Origin: Cupriavidus lacunae
GTDB lineage: Bacteria; Pseudomonadota; Gammaproteobacteria; Burkholderiales; Burkholderiaceae
Assembly: GCF_003353055.1 (NCBI RefSeq)
Contig: NZ_QKWJ01000012.1
Span: forward strand, 83,604-147,603
DNA length: 64,000 nt
Reading direction: 5' to 3'
Below, one piece after another: positions 1-9,335 of the stretch. The notes below the pieces were generated by a model, which did no database searches, was not told the DNA's origin, and was given only the letters and a program-made list of their open reading frames with translations. Position numbers and translations under genes: made by a program. Numbering within the stretch: position 1 is the first letter of the stretch; the number at the start of each line of letters is the position of its first letter.

Positions 1-564
1 CTGCCATGGCACGCCCAGCGATTGCGAGAGGTCTGCGGCACCTTCGAGCAGCACGTCGATCCCGGGTACCGCGGCGATGTCGTCGAGCGCATTGAGCGCC
101 GCGCCATCTTCGATCATCGCCACGACCAGGGTATCGGCACTGGCTGCGGCGGTGGCCGCGGCAAGGTCGTCGCGGCCGAATGCGCTATGCCAGGTGGCGT
201 TCAGCCCGCGCTCGCCGGGCAGCTGCGGGTGCTGGGCGTAGTGGCAGAGCCGGGCCGCCAGCTGTGCCTGCGTCACGCCGCCGATGCGTGGGAAGACAAT
301 GCCTTCGGCACCGGCGTCCAGCGCCGGCGCCACCTGGTGCGGCGCCCCCACGCGCACCAGTGCCGCAATGCTGCTGGCGCGGGCCGCCAGCAACATTGCG
401 TTGAGCTGTGCGCCATCGATCAGCGTATGTTCCAGGTCGATCACCACGAAGTCATAGCCGGCGGCGGCGACCAGTTCGACGGTCAGTGCGGCGGGCGTCG
501 AACAGAAGAGGCCGTGGACCGGGCGGGCGTCCGGATCCGACAAACGTGCTTTCAGCGACCTCAT
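1..564 (-). CDS. sbnG: SbnG-like citrate synthase, HpcH/HpaI aldolase family (partial, runs off the left edge)
   Basis: The N-terminal 188 residues of a class II aldolase-fold protein are visible; the C-terminus lies beyond base 1. The segment VIDLEHT (residues 41-47) and EGIVFPRI (87-94) are typical of the HpcH/HpaI family. In Staphylococcus, SbnG belongs to this family and makes citrate from oxaloacetate and acetyl-CoA as precursor for staphyloferrin B. That function is inferred here from family plus position directly after three IucA/IucC synthetases. The ATG overlaps the stop of the upstream synthetase gene as ATGA, so translation is probably coupled. A next gene for an SbnH-like decarboxylase would be expected just outside the window. 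Confidence 0.85.
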   Translation of the reverse strand, partial: MRSLKARLSDPDARPVHGLFCSTPAALTVELVAAAGYDFVVIDLEHTLIDGAQLNAMLLAARASSIAALVRVGAPHQVAPALDAGAEGIVFPRIGGVTQAQLAARLCHYAQHPQLPGERGLNATWHSAFGRDDLAAATAAASADTLVVAMIEDGAALNALDDIAAVPGIDVLLEGAADLSQSLGVPWQ

Positions 565-2324
565 GCCGCCTCCGCCAGCGGATTCGGCGCCTGCCGCGTG
601 CGCAGCCGGATTTCAGGCATGAAGCGGCGGCTGGCCAGCAATTCGATCGACATGGTGGGCGCAAAGCAATCGAAGCGCCGGAAGCTGTCGGCCAGGTGCG
701 GGTGCGCGCGCTGGTAGCTGCGGATCACGCCTGCCACGATGGTCCAGAACTCTGTTTCCTCGAGTTGGTAATACGCGGCGAGCAACGGGGCGAGCTCAGC
801 CAGGTTGACGAAGAACAGTGCGTCGCAGGTGAAGTCTCGGAGTTCCTCGGCATCGTCGGTTTCGATAAACGAGTTCGGATTGACGCGCGCATGCTCCGCT
901 GGCGGCGGCGTGAGTTGCGGGGCCGTGCCGGACAGCCATTGCCGCGAGAAGCGCACGCCGTCGTGGAAGTCCTTGAGCGCCACGCGCTGCGGTAGGCCGT
1001 CGACGTGCAGCAGCAGCATGTTCTGCGCGTGCGACTCGAGCGCGGTGCCGTGTTCCCACAACAGGTGCAAGACTGGCAACCAGGCACGCTCCACCAGCCG
1101 CTGCAGCCACACGCGCACCCCATGTCGGCGAATCCACAAGTCAATCAGCGGAAGGCCATCGACATCGATATGCGTGAGCGCGGTCATTGGGATGGCGGCC
1201 TCGCCGGATGCCAGATGGCCATTGATGCTTTCGCGCCAGATGCAGGAAAGCGCGCCGTACTGGCCCTGCACAGGGGCGGCAGGTACGTGGCTGATGCCGG
1301 CGACTTCGCGCAACAGCACTGGCGCCGCCATTGGTGCGGACCATTCGGTGCGTGCGACCAGGCTCGCCAGCCAGTCGCTCAGCACGGCGGCATTGCACAC
1401 GGTGTGCGGCGCCAGCACGCGCGAGGTGGAGGTGTTGACGAGATTCATGGCCAGCTTCAGCGACAGCGCGTCGGGCTGGTCGACATTGGCGAGGGTGCGG
1501 ATCGACTGCTGGGGCAGGTAGCGGCCCGGCATCTCGCCGACCACGATCAGCTCGCCGCGCGCGAACGCGCCGTGGTAGCCGGGGGCAATCACCTCGTCCC
1601 ATTGCCACGGATGGACGGGCAGCGGCAGGTAGTCGGCGGGATCGGCGCCACGCTCGCGCACCGCGGCCTCGAACGCGGCGCGCGCGGGGGGCGGCAGCAG
1701 GTTTTCGGGCGAGGCCTCGGCATTGCCGAGGTTCCATCGGCAATGCGAGCGGTGCGCGGCAAGCAGCACCGGGTGCAGCGGCGCGGCGCATTCCGGCGCG
1801 TAGCGTCGGTTGTCCGCAAGCGTGAAGCCCATGCGCGATTTGTAGCTCGGGTGGTAGGGATGGGCCCCCGTCAGTCGCGCTTCGATCGCATCGTAGCTGG
1901 CCTCGCGCAGTGGTCGTCCCGCATGCCCGTTGGCATGATGGGACTGCGCATCCTTGATCTGCGTGGACAACAGCTCCAGGCCGAACTGCTGCAGCCGCAC
2001 CGGATCGGCATCGAGCAGGCCGGCGAGTTCTGACAGCAGCATCGCGACGTCGTCGGCTTCGGTTTGCGCGCTGGCGTCGCAGCGCAGCACCGGCCCATCG
2101 ATGCGAATGCGGCCGAAGCTGGCGGTGGGGCGGGCGGTGCAGCGATAGCTCACGGGCGTGCCGTCGGCCGTCATGGCAGGCAGTTCGACGCCATCGCCGG
2201 TGACAAGCACGTCGCGCAGGCAGTCTTCAAACAACAGGGCTTCCAGCAACTGGCGCACCACGCGGCGAGCAGCTTGCCGGTAGTGCGGGCTCTGGATCAG
2301 GCATTGGTAGTCGGTCGTGTTCAT
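561..2324 (-). CDS. sbnF: IucA/IucC-family NIS siderophore synthetase (SbnF-like)
   Basis: A 587-residue NRPS-independent siderophore synthetase, an ATP-dependent enzyme that adenylates a carboxylate and condenses it with an amine. Family signatures visible in order are HPYHPSYKSRMGF near residue 155, LPVHPWQW near 240, an SIRTL segment, KLAMNLVNTSTSR, HAQNM and KDFHDGVRF. Length matches the family (about 580-620). In S. aureus SbnF adds a diaminopropionate-derived amine to a citryl intermediate; the assignment here rests on gene order. The ATG at 2324 lies 7 bases after the stop of the preceding synthetase gene; an in-frame start further upstream would overlap that gene, so 2324 is preferred. 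Confidence 0.88.
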   Translation of the reverse strand: MNTTDYQCLIQSPHYRQAARRVVRQLLEALLFEDCLRDVLVTGDGVELPAMTADGTPVSYRCTARPTASFGRIRIDGPVLRCDASAQTEADDVAMLLSELAGLLDADPVRLQQFGLELLSTQIKDAQSHHANGHAGRPLREASYDAIEARLTGAHPYHPSYKSRMGFTLADNRRYAPECAAPLHPVLLAAHRSHCRWNLGNAEASPENLLPPPARAAFEAAVRERGADPADYLPLPVHPWQWDEVIAPGYHGAFARGELIVVGEMPGRYLPQQSIRTLANVDQPDALSLKLAMNLVNTSTSRVLAPHTVCNAAVLSDWLASLVARTEWSAPMAAPVLLREVAGISHVPAAPVQGQYGALSCIWRESINGHLASGEAAIPMTALTHIDVDGLPLIDLWIRRHGVRVWLQRLVERAWLPVLHLLWEHGTALESHAQNMLLLHVDGLPQRVALKDFHDGVRFSRQWLSGTAPQLTPPPAEHARVNPNSFIETDDAEELRDFTCDALFFVNLAELAPLLAAYYQLEETEFWTIVAGVIRSYQRAHPHLADSFRRFDCFAPTMSIELLASRRFMPEIRLRTRQAPNPLAEAA

Positions 2325-2331
2325 CGCGGAC

Positions 2332-4155
2332 TCAGGATTGCGGTGCGGATACGAGGAAGTTCGGAACGCCTGCCCATGCAGGCGTTTCACCGTGGCGGCC
2401 GAAGCAGCTCAGCATGTTCGCCTTGGCAGGAAGGGTCTCCAGGGCCTGCAGCGACGCCAGCAGGTGGCGCAGCGAAGGTCCGCCTGCGTCGAGCGCGGCG
2501 GCGGTGTCCCGCCAGAGCGTCGCTTCGTCGCAGGCGCCCGTGCGGGCCAGGCAAGCGATGAAGTGGCCGATGTGGTTGACCAGTACGTAGTAGGCAAAGC
2601 GATGCAGCGCCGCTTCCTCGGTGTAGAGGACCGGGCTGTCGGCATCGAACTGCGCCGCCCACGCAAAGCGGGTGCGGCTGATGCTGGCGCCTTCCATGTC
2701 GCGGACATAGCCGTGCACCGGCCAGCCGCCCTCGAACGCGACCATGCTGTTCTGCAGGTGCGCTTCCAGGCTGATGCCGTGATCGGCGAACAGGCGCGCC
2801 AGCGGCAGCAGCGTAACGTCGAGATAGCTGGCCCACCACCGGCGGATATCGGCTGTGCTGTGGCGATGGCCCAGCGCCTCGTGCAGCAGGCGCTCCAGGA
2901 TGCCGGTGCCTTGCGCGGACTCTTCCAGCACGGTGGCGAGGACTTGCGCGGCGTCGCCATGCGGGCCCGTCATGCCCTGTCGGTAGATCACCGCGGTGCT
3001 GGCGCGCAGGGCGTTGTCGGGCAGCGCCAGTACGGCGTAACCGGTCTCGGCCAGCACCGTGAAGTGCGCGGACGAACGCGCTGCCTCGGGCAGCATCGCG
3101 ATGGCGCGGCTGGCATCGAGCGCGCGTCGGACATGCTCGGGCGGATTGTTGCGGACAAAATTGGTGATGCGGATATCGAGCGCCAGCTTGAGGAAGCGTT
3201 GCTGCTGTGGCAGCCACACCGTGCGTACCGACGATGTCGGCCATGCCAGCTCGCCGAGGGGGCCCAGGGAAATCATGGCGCGGCTCGCCAGCAGTGGCTG
3301 GAGCCCGGGGTGCGAGAGCAACTGCCCGGCCTGCCAGGGATGGCACGGCAGCAGGCGGTAATCGCCTTCCTTGAGCAGGTCTGCGGCCGTCTCCATGACC
3401 GCGGGGTCGATCGGCAGCGGCTGGCCATCGATGGTACCGCTCTCCAGCTGTTCGCTGGCGACGGCGAAGTAGTGCAGCTGGAAGGCGGCGCCCAGTTCCG
3501 GCGCATAGCGTTGCAACGCGTCAGCGCTGAACCCTTCCGACGCCTTCGAGGTAGCGTGGAAGATATGGCCGAAGCGCAGCCCTTGCTCGGCAGCGATAAA
3601 GCGCGAGGGCGCTTGCCGTGCGGGCGCTTCGCGGTGATATTGGCGCACCTTCCGGATCCCGTTCTTCATCAGCGCGGCAAAGCGCGCTGGCCAGTCGGTG
3701 GCGACGCTCTGCGGGTAGGCATGCGCGAGCGCCTCGGTGATGGCATCGGCCAGCTTCTCGGCGCGGCGTAATGGGGCGAAGACAGGCGCGAAGACACTGC
3801 CCTCGGACAGCACCGCATCCGCGAGCCGGTGGTAGCCGATGGGGGAGACGTAGGCCAGCGCAGCGGCCAGCCAGCGGTGGCCGCCATGGCGGTCTGCCAA
3901 CGCCAGCACCGCCGGTTCCAGCCCCTCTGCACGCCAGCGGGCCAGGGTGCTTTGCAGTGCGGCCGGCATCGGGGCGGGAAGGTGCGTGGCCCGGCGCGGA
4001 TCGACAATGCCGGTTTCGCGGCAGTAGGTATTGAAGAACTGCTCGATCAGGCGGCGCTCGATGGCGTCGGGCGCTGCGACATCATGGTCCGGGCAATGGG
4101 GGCGCAGGCGCCCTTGTGGTAGCACGGAGGTCGGGGGCAGGAGACTGGATAGCAT
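2332..4155 (-). CDS. sbnE: IucA/IucC-family NIS siderophore synthetase (SbnE-like)
   Basis: A 607-residue synthetase with the IucA/IucC motifs FHATSKASEGF, LPCHPWQ, SSVRTVW, KLALDIRITNFVRNN and LEAHLQNSM in order, followed by the FhuF-like C-terminal part. In the staphyloferrin B pathway SbnE performs the first condensation of citrate with L-2,3-diaminopropionate; the same role is inferred here from position 5 of the sbn-like order. The start at 4155 is chosen because GAGGT lies about 7 bases upstream; the upstream in-frame ATG at 4170 has no such site. It begins 4 bases after the MFS exporter gene, so it is in the same operon. Confidence 0.88.
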   Translation of the reverse strand: MLSSLLPPTSVLPQGRLRPHCPDHDVAAPDAIERRLIEQFFNTYCRETGIVDPRRATHLPAPMPAALQSTLARWRAEGLEPAVLALADRHGGHRWLAAALAYVSPIGYHRLADAVLSEGSVFAPVFAPLRRAEKLADAITEALAHAYPQSVATDWPARFAALMKNGIRKVRQYHREAPARQAPSRFIAAEQGLRFGHIFHATSKASEGFSADALQRYAPELGAAFQLHYFAVASEQLESGTIDGQPLPIDPAVMETAADLLKEGDYRLLPCHPWQAGQLLSHPGLQPLLASRAMISLGPLGELAWPTSSVRTVWLPQQQRFLKLALDIRITNFVRNNPPEHVRRALDASRAIAMLPEAARSSAHFTVLAETGYAVLALPDNALRASTAVIYRQGMTGPHGDAAQVLATVLEESAQGTGILERLLHEALGHRHSTADIRRWWASYLDVTLLPLARLFADHGISLEAHLQNSMVAFEGGWPVHGYVRDMEGASISRTRFAWAAQFDADSPVLYTEEAALHRFAYYVLVNHIGHFIACLARTGACDEATLWRDTAAALDAGGPSLRHLLASLQALETLPAKANMLSCFGRHGETPAWAGVPNFLVSAPQS

Positions 4156-4159
4156 GTGG

Positions 4160-5362
4160 TTACCTCGCATCAGGAACGGTGGCAAACAACGATGAGCGAT
4201 CAGGGACGACGAGTGCGGCGGCCAGCGCGAACATGGCGGCGATCAGCCATAACGTGCCGGCCGGACCGGTGCGCGGCAGCCATGCCATCACCGCCAGCGG
4301 CCCGACCAGTTGCCCGGCGGTCATGGCGCTCCTGGCGATGCCGGTGGCGCTGCCGTGCAAATTCGCGGGCAGTCGGGCGCAGCAATAGGACAGCATCGAT
4401 TGCGCAAGCGCCGCGAACAGCGCGCCTTGCACGATGCGGAGCGCACCGATCTGCCAGAGCGCATCCGCGAGCGGCAGCAACGCCAGCGCGAGCGCGCAGC
4501 CGCCGGCGGCCAGCATGAACGCGCGGACCGCCGTGCCGCGGTCGTTGAGCGCGCCCCACAGCGGGCTGGCGAGCAACGCGGCGAGCCAGCCCAGCGCGTG
4601 CAGAAAGCCGGTCTTGCTGCCGGGCATGGCATCGTGCGGGTAGCGCTGCTGCAGGTAGAGCGCGAACACGTTCACCAGGGCGAACGCGCCTGCCTGCGTC
4701 AGGCAGCCGGCCAGCAGCCACCGGCGCAGCGACGCGTCCGCCAGCATGGCGGCGAATCCTCTCGGTGTGTCCGCGCTAGCCGGTGCCTGCGGCACCGGTT
4801 CGCGCAGGCGCCACGCGAGCAGCAGCGTCAGCACCGCGTTGACTCCGGCCACGGCCAGCAGCATCGGCCGCACCGTCCACCAGTCCTGCAGCACGCCGCC
4901 AAGCACGGGACCGAGCAAGGCCCCAGTGGCGACGGCCGATTCCTGCATGCCGAAGGCGCGCCCGCGCATGCCGGGCGTGCTGAGGCGGCCGATGCAGATG
5001 GTCAGCAGGACGCCGACCGCGCTCGCGCCCTGCAACAGTCGGCCGGCCATGAAGCCGGCCACATGCGTGGACAGCCCCATCAGCAGCAGGCTGGCGGTGA
5101 AGGCCGACAACGACAGCAGCAAGGGCCGGCGATAGCCCCAGCGTTCGCACCAGCTGCCGGCGAACGGCGCCAGCAGCAGCGCGCCAACGCCGGGCGCGGC
5201 CAGCGCCAGGCTGCTCCAGTGCGCGGCATCGGCGCCGGCGAGGTCGCGCAGGTAGAGCGGCATGATCGGCACCAGCGTCATCAGGCCGGTCGTCACCACT
5301 GCCTGGCCGGCCAGCAGCAGGGCGATGCCGCGCGACGGGCCGGCTTGCGCCGCCGGCGTCAT
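4160..5362 (-). CDS. sbnD: MFS siderophore exporter (SbnD-like)
   Basis: A 400-residue major facilitator superfamily protein with about 12 hydrophobic segments. A motif-A-like stretch (GSWCERWGYRR) follows the second segment, as in drug:H+ antiporter-type carriers. Placed between the SbnC-like and SbnE-like synthetases, as in Staphylococcus, where SbnD is the staphyloferrin B efflux pump in the cytoplasmic membrane. The ATG at 5362 overlaps the preceding stop as ATGA. A much longer open frame continues upstream, but that part is the shadow of the synthetase gene on another frame. Export of the siderophore is inferred from context. Confidence 0.85.
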   Translation of the reverse strand: MTPAAQAGPSRGIALLLAGQAVVTTGLMTLVPIMPLYLRDLAGADAAHWSSLALAAPGVGALLLAPFAGSWCERWGYRRPLLLSLSAFTASLLLMGLSTHVAGFMAGRLLQGASAVGVLLTICIGRLSTPGMRGRAFGMQESAVATGALLGPVLGGVLQDWWTVRPMLLAVAGVNAVLTLLLAWRLREPVPQAPASADTPRGFAAMLADASLRRWLLAGCLTQAGAFALVNVFALYLQQRYPHDAMPGSKTGFLHALGWLAALLASPLWGALNDRGTAVRAFMLAAGGCALALALLPLADALWQIGALRIVQGALFAALAQSMLSYCCARLPANLHGSATGIARSAMTAGQLVGPLAVMAWLPRTGPAGTLWLIAAMFALAAALVVPDRSSLFATVPDAR

Positions 5363-7146
5363 GACGGGACTCCGTTGTCGTGCAGCGGGTTGCGCAGGCT
5401 GCCGAGCGCGCTGGGCATGCCGGTGCCGGCGGTCTCGCGCGCCAGCAGCGGCGCCAGCAATTGCTTGAACGGCCAATCCGGCGCATCCAGCAACGCAGCC
5501 CGCGCGATCTCTGTGGTCCGGTTGCCGGTGCCGGCTGGCAGCAGCGTGGCGATCTCCTCGCCCAGGATGCGCCAGCCCAGGCGCTCGTCGCTGTCGAAGG
5601 CCACGGCGATCGCTGCGGCGATGGCGTACAGGTTCACTTCGATGGCCAGCGTCTGGAAGTACGCGAGCAGCTGCGGCGGGGCGTCGAGCACCAGCGTATT
5701 CGGCGTTGAAGTGTCCACTGCGTACGCGGGCACGTCCACGCCGGCCTCTGCGAGCAGCGACGGGCAGATGCGCAGCGTATCGTGATCGCGCAGCAGCAGC
5801 GCCCGCGGGCCGTCCTCGCCAACCACCAGCACCACGTTCTGTCCGTGCAGCTCGGGCATGACGCCGTTGGCAAAGCAACGCAGGCCGGTTTCCAGCAACA
5901 GGGCCGCGATGCGCCGGAACGTCGCCCAGGCCTGGGCGGCATCGGTGCAGGACGACCGACGCAGCGCGGGCAGGTCGTTGCTGGCAGTCAGTGCCGCGCA
6001 CGCTGCCATGGGCAACAGCCACGTGCCCGGGGCCAGGTCGCCGGGGTAGCGCCTGAGCACGCAGGCGAGGTCGCCCGGCTCCGCGATCAGCGGTTCGTGC
6101 TGGCGCAGTGCCCACCAGTCACGCTCGTCGCAAAGCAGCAGGTGCTGGGCGAGCCACGGATCGCGATCCCGCAGTTGCGCCACGCATTGCTGTGCGAGCG
6201 CACCGTTGTGCAGATAGCGTACGGGCAGGGTGCGGCTGGCCCCCAGCGCCTGCATTCCCAGCGAGAGCTTGAGATGGAGGCCGGGATGTTCGTGCATGAC
6301 CAGCGAGCGCAGCGACGCGGTGGGGTAGGCGGCACCGATGCCGCCGCCGAGGTCGATGCACGGCGCTTGCCCGCTGTCGGTGGCGACATGCGCTTGCTGC
6401 TGCCATTGCCACGGATGCGCCGGCATCCACAGGTAGCCGCGCTGCGCGCCGGCGGCTTGCGCGCGTGCCGCCAGGCGATCGAGCTCGTCGGACTGCAGCA
6501 GCGAACGGGCCAGCGGTTGCGCCGACGCTTCCATTGCCGAACCCGTCCGGACCCGGTGCAACGGCACGGCAATCCAGTGCAGCCAGACAGGCTGCCCGGA
6601 TTCCGCGTCGAAGCCGGCGTGTGGCCCGGCCGCGTCGCCCCAGGCCTTTGCGCGGGCGAGCGGATGGAAGGGGCGGTCGCGCAGGCAGCAAACCGCCTCC
6701 CACGACAGCAGCGAGCGCGGCGCCGCCGCGAGCCGGTCCAGGATGGCCGGCTCATGCGCAAGCGTCTGCGCGGCTTGCGCCTCGGCCAGCGCGAACAGGG
6801 TCTGCAGGCGCTGGCTGCGGCCCGGCCACCAGTCCGCGGACTGCAAGGCCTCCAGCGCCGCGGCGGCGCCGAGCGCCATGGCGCTGCCGTCGCGTTGCAG
6901 GACGACCGGTGGCCTGTCATCGCCGGCGCCAAGCTGCAGCGGCCTGGGGCCGTCAAGGCGGCGGCCAAGCCAGAGCAGCGTTCCGGCCGCGCCCAGGTCG
7001 ACGGCGAGCGCTGCCAGGGCTGCGTCGTCGGCGGCCACCACGCGGCAGTGCTTGCGCATGCCGTACAGGTCCTCTTGCCACAACGCGTCCAGCAGGTCCT
7101 GCGCCAGCATCCGCTCGCGTACGGGGTCGTGAGGCAGCACCGTCAT
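5359..7146 (-). CDS. sbnC: IucA/IucC-family NIS siderophore synthetase (SbnC-like)
   Basis: A 595-residue synthetase, the most divergent of the three. Visible family features are FHPLARAKAWGD, MPAHPWQWQQ, YPTASLRSLVM, KLSLGMQALGASRTLP, ELHGQNVVLV and LLRDHDTLRI. In S. aureus SbnC (type B) attaches 2-oxoglutarate in the last step of staphyloferrin B assembly; the same step is inferred here from gene order. The ATG at 7146 overlaps the stop of the SbnB-like gene (ATGA), and its own stop overlaps the exporter start in the same way, showing strong translational coupling. Confidence 0.87.
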   Translation of the reverse strand: MTVLPHDPVRERMLAQDLLDALWQEDLYGMRKHCRVVAADDAALAALAVDLGAAGTLLWLGRRLDGPRPLQLGAGDDRPPVVLQRDGSAMALGAAAALEALQSADWWPGRSQRLQTLFALAEAQAAQTLAHEPAILDRLAAAPRSLLSWEAVCCLRDRPFHPLARAKAWGDAAGPHAGFDAESGQPVWLHWIAVPLHRVRTGSAMEASAQPLARSLLQSDELDRLAARAQAAGAQRGYLWMPAHPWQWQQQAHVATDSGQAPCIDLGGGIGAAYPTASLRSLVMHEHPGLHLKLSLGMQALGASRTLPVRYLHNGALAQQCVAQLRDRDPWLAQHLLLCDERDWWALRQHEPLIAEPGDLACVLRRYPGDLAPGTWLLPMAACAALTASNDLPALRRSSCTDAAQAWATFRRIAALLLETGLRCFANGVMPELHGQNVVLVVGEDGPRALLLRDHDTLRICPSLLAEAGVDVPAYAVDTSTPNTLVLDAPPQLLAYFQTLAIEVNLYAIAAAIAVAFDSDERLGWRILGEEIATLLPAGTGNRTTEIARAALLDAPDWPFKQLLAPLLARETAGTGMPSALGSLRNPLHDNGVPS

Positions 7147-8171
7147 AGCAGGGGCAGGCGTACGCCGACGCCGTGCTGCAGCGCGAGCTGGTAGAAATGG
7201 CGCGCGCACACCATATCGTCCAGTGCCATCCCCATCGGGTTGAGCAGGATGATCTCGTCGTCGCGCTCGCGCCCCGGCTTCGCGCCGATCACGATCTCGC
7301 CAAGCTCCGCATGCAGCTGCTCGCGGCTGAAGCGGCCTTCCAGCACGAGCTGGTTGATGATCTTCTTTTCACGGTTCGACTGGTCCCAGTCGTCCACCAC
7401 GACCTTGTCGACCTTTTCATAGACGTCCTTGTGCACGTCCATGATGGAGACGTTGGCGACAAAGGCACCGGGCTTGAGCCAGGCATGCTCGAGGTACGGC
7501 GCATCCGCAACCGTGCAGGTCACAGTCACGTCGGCGGCGCGCACCGCGGCCTCCGCGCTGGCCGACAGCTCCCAGCCTGCCGCCGGGAAGCGCGCGCCCA
7601 GCTGGCTGCGCATCGCGTGCATCGCGTCGCGCGACAGGTCGAACAGGTGGATGCAGCGGATGCCGGGGAATTGTTCCAGCAGCGTCTGCAGCTGCATGCG
7701 CGCAATCGGGCCGCAGCCGATGCAGGCCACGTCGGTAAAGCCCGCGCGCGCCAGGTGGCGCGTGGCGACCGCGGTGATGGCTGCGGTGCGCATGCCGCTG
7801 ATCAGGCCGCCTTCCATGATGGCGACCGGATAGTTGGTCTGGGCGTCGTTGAGCACGATCACGGCGCTGGCGCGCTCCAGGCCGTGGCGCTGCGGGTTGT
7901 GCTGGCGGCTGCCAATCCACTTGATGCCGGCGACCGGGTTGTCGCCGCCGACGTAGCAGGGCATCGCGATGATCCGATCGGCGATATGGTCGGCGCCGGC
8001 CCAGCGCAGGTAGGGCTTGAGCGGCTGCACGCATGCGCCGCGCGCATGCAGCGCCAGGCCTTCGGCGATGGCCTGCACGAAGGCGTCGGAGTGGTCGGCG
8101 CCAAGGGCGATCAGGTCGGCGCGGCTGAGGTAGCGCAACTCGGCTGCGGGTGGCTGGATGGAAGCGTTCAT
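7143..8171 (-). CDS. sbnB: SbnB-like N-(1-amino-1-carboxyethyl)glutamate dehydrogenase (ornithine cyclodeaminase/mu-crystallin family)
   Basis: A 342-residue member of the ornithine cyclodeaminase/mu-crystallin family, with a Rossmann nucleotide loop GCGPIARMQL near residue 147 and the family segment ISGMRTAAITAVAT just before it. SbnB oxidises the ACEGA made by SbnA, releasing L-2,3-diaminopropionate and 2-oxoglutarate, both building blocks of staphyloferrin B. The assignment is strong because it is coupled by ATGA overlap to the SbnA-like gene. A plain ornithine cyclodeaminase is the alternative but would not explain the neighbours. Confidence 0.9.
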   Translation of the reverse strand: MNASIQPPAAELRYLSRADLIALGADHSDAFVQAIAEGLALHARGACVQPLKPYLRWAGADHIADRIIAMPCYVGGDNPVAGIKWIGSRQHNPQRHGLERASAVIVLNDAQTNYPVAIMEGGLISGMRTAAITAVATRHLARAGFTDVACIGCGPIARMQLQTLLEQFPGIRCIHLFDLSRDAMHAMRSQLGARFPAAGWELSASAEAAVRAADVTVTCTVADAPYLEHAWLKPGAFVANVSIMDVHKDVYEKVDKVVVDDWDQSNREKKIINQLVLEGRFSREQLHAELGEIVIGAKPGRERDDEIILLNPMGMALDDMVCARHFYQLALQHGVGVRLPLL

Positions 8172-9190
8172 GCGGTGACTCCGTGTGCGGGGGTGGACGA
8201 TTGCGCGGCAGCGGAAGCCGTCCGCGCGCGATGGATGGCAGCGACGCGTTCAAGCCATGCGTCGTCGTAGACGGTGTCGAGGTAGCGTTCGCCGCGGTCA
8301 GGAAACAGCGTGAGGATGCGGGGCGGCCGTGCGCTGCGCGGCAGGTCCTGCAACAGGCGGCCGATCGCGGCAACCACCGCGCCGGAGGAGCCGCCGGCAA
8401 AGATGCCTTCCTGCGCCAGCAGGCGCCTGCAGCCGAGGGCCGCGGCGTGGTCGTCCACATGGATGACCTGGTCGATTTCTTCGCGGCACAGCAGCTCCGG
8501 CACGCGGCTCGCGCCGATGCCGGGCAGCTCGCGGCTGGCCGGCGGATGCCCGAACAGCACCGAGCCGGCGGCGTCCACGCCGACCACCTTCAGCGCGGGC
8601 CACGCCTCGCGCAGCCGGCGTGCGATGCCATGCACCGTGCCCGAGGTGCTGACGCCGAGCACCAGCATGTCGACCGGCCGGTCCAGCTGGCGCAGGATTT
8701 CCTCGCCTTCGCCGTGGTAATGGCTTTCCCAGTTGCGCGGATTGCCGTACTGGTTGATCCAGACCGCATCCGGCAGGTCGCGCAGCATCTGCCGCACGCG
8801 CGCGATGCGCGTTTCCAGGTAGCCGCCCTGGCTGTCTTTCTCGGTGACCAGCTCGATCCCGGCGCCATAGCAGCGCAGGATCGTCAGGTTGGTCTGCGAG
8901 ATCTTCGGGTCGACCACGGCGGTGAAGCGCAGTCCCTTCAGGCGGCATACCATGGCCAGCGCGATCGCCAGATTGCCCGACGAGCTTTCGACGACGTGGG
9001 CGTTGGCGCCGATGGTGCCTTCGGCGAGGCCCTTTTCGATGATGTAGCGGGCAGGGCGGTCCTTGACGCTGCCGGCGGGATTGAACAGCTCCAGCTTGGC
9101 AAAGACCTCGGCCCCGGTGTCCCCGAACAGGCGGCGCAGATGGACCACGGGTGTCCCGCCGATACTCTCGATGATGCTGCTGCAAACCAT
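8168..9190 (-). CDS. sbnA: SbnA-like PLP-dependent ACEGA synthase (cysteine synthase fold)
   Basis: A 340-residue fold-type II PLP enzyme. The lysine for the PLP Schiff base is K43 in NPAGSVKDRPA; the substrate loop ESSSGNLA is at 68-75, and a phosphate-binding AGGSSGA stretch lies near the C-terminus. SbnA joins O-phospho-L-serine and L-glutamate to N-(1-amino-1-carboxy-2-ethyl)-glutamic acid, the first step toward diaminopropionate. It is the promoter-proximal gene of the seven-gene run. A GAGGGG ribosome site precedes the ATG, and a Fur-box-like palindrome lies 64-78 bases upstream. Confidence 0.9.
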   Translation of the reverse strand: MVCSSIIESIGGTPVVHLRRLFGDTGAEVFAKLELFNPAGSVKDRPARYIIEKGLAEGTIGANAHVVESSSGNLAIALAMVCRLKGLRFTAVVDPKISQTNLTILRCYGAGIELVTEKDSQGGYLETRIARVRQMLRDLPDAVWINQYGNPRNWESHYHGEGEEILRQLDRPVDMLVLGVSTSGTVHGIARRLREAWPALKVVGVDAAGSVLFGHPPASRELPGIGASRVPELLCREEIDQVIHVDDHAAALGCRRLLAQEGIFAGGSSGAVVAAIGRLLQDLPRSARPPRILTLFPDRGERYLDTVYDDAWLERVAAIHRARTASAAAQSSTPAHGVTA

Positions 9191-9253
9191 GGCTTACCCC
9201 TCATTCGATGTTGGCCTGCAGCGTGCCCGGGCCAGTTTGTATCGTTTTGTAAA

Positions 9254-9268
9254 TGAGAATTATTTACA
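9254..9268 (-). promoter_or_regulatory. Fur-box-like operator upstream of sbnA
   Basis: TGAGAATTATTTACA on the plus strand matches 12 of 15 positions of the 7-1-7 Fur consensus TGATAATNATTATCA. It lies 64-78 bases upstream of the sbnA start in an AT-rich stretch that contrasts with the GC-rich surroundings. Iron-dependent repression of the siderophore operon is the expected consequence; binding itself is inferred. Confidence 0.7.
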
Positions 9269-9277
9269 TCTGAGTTT

Positions 9278-9335
9278 AAAAAAATGCCGGACGGCGATGG
9301 TCCCGACAAGGCCATCGCCGCCCGGCGGCGGCATT
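9278..9335 (-). terminator. Rho-independent terminator after the TonB receptor gene
   Basis: Read on the minus strand, a perfect 9-bp stem CGGCGATGG/CCATCGCCG with an 11-base loop is flanked by TGCC/GGCA and followed by seven T. It lies directly after the receptor stop codon and before the sbnA promoter, so receptor and biosynthesis genes are separate transcription units. Confidence 0.75.

Noticed and set aside
1..9190. NRPS or cupriachelin-type siderophore cluster
   Set aside because: There are no adenylation, condensation or carrier domains; all assembly enzymes are IucA/IucC type.
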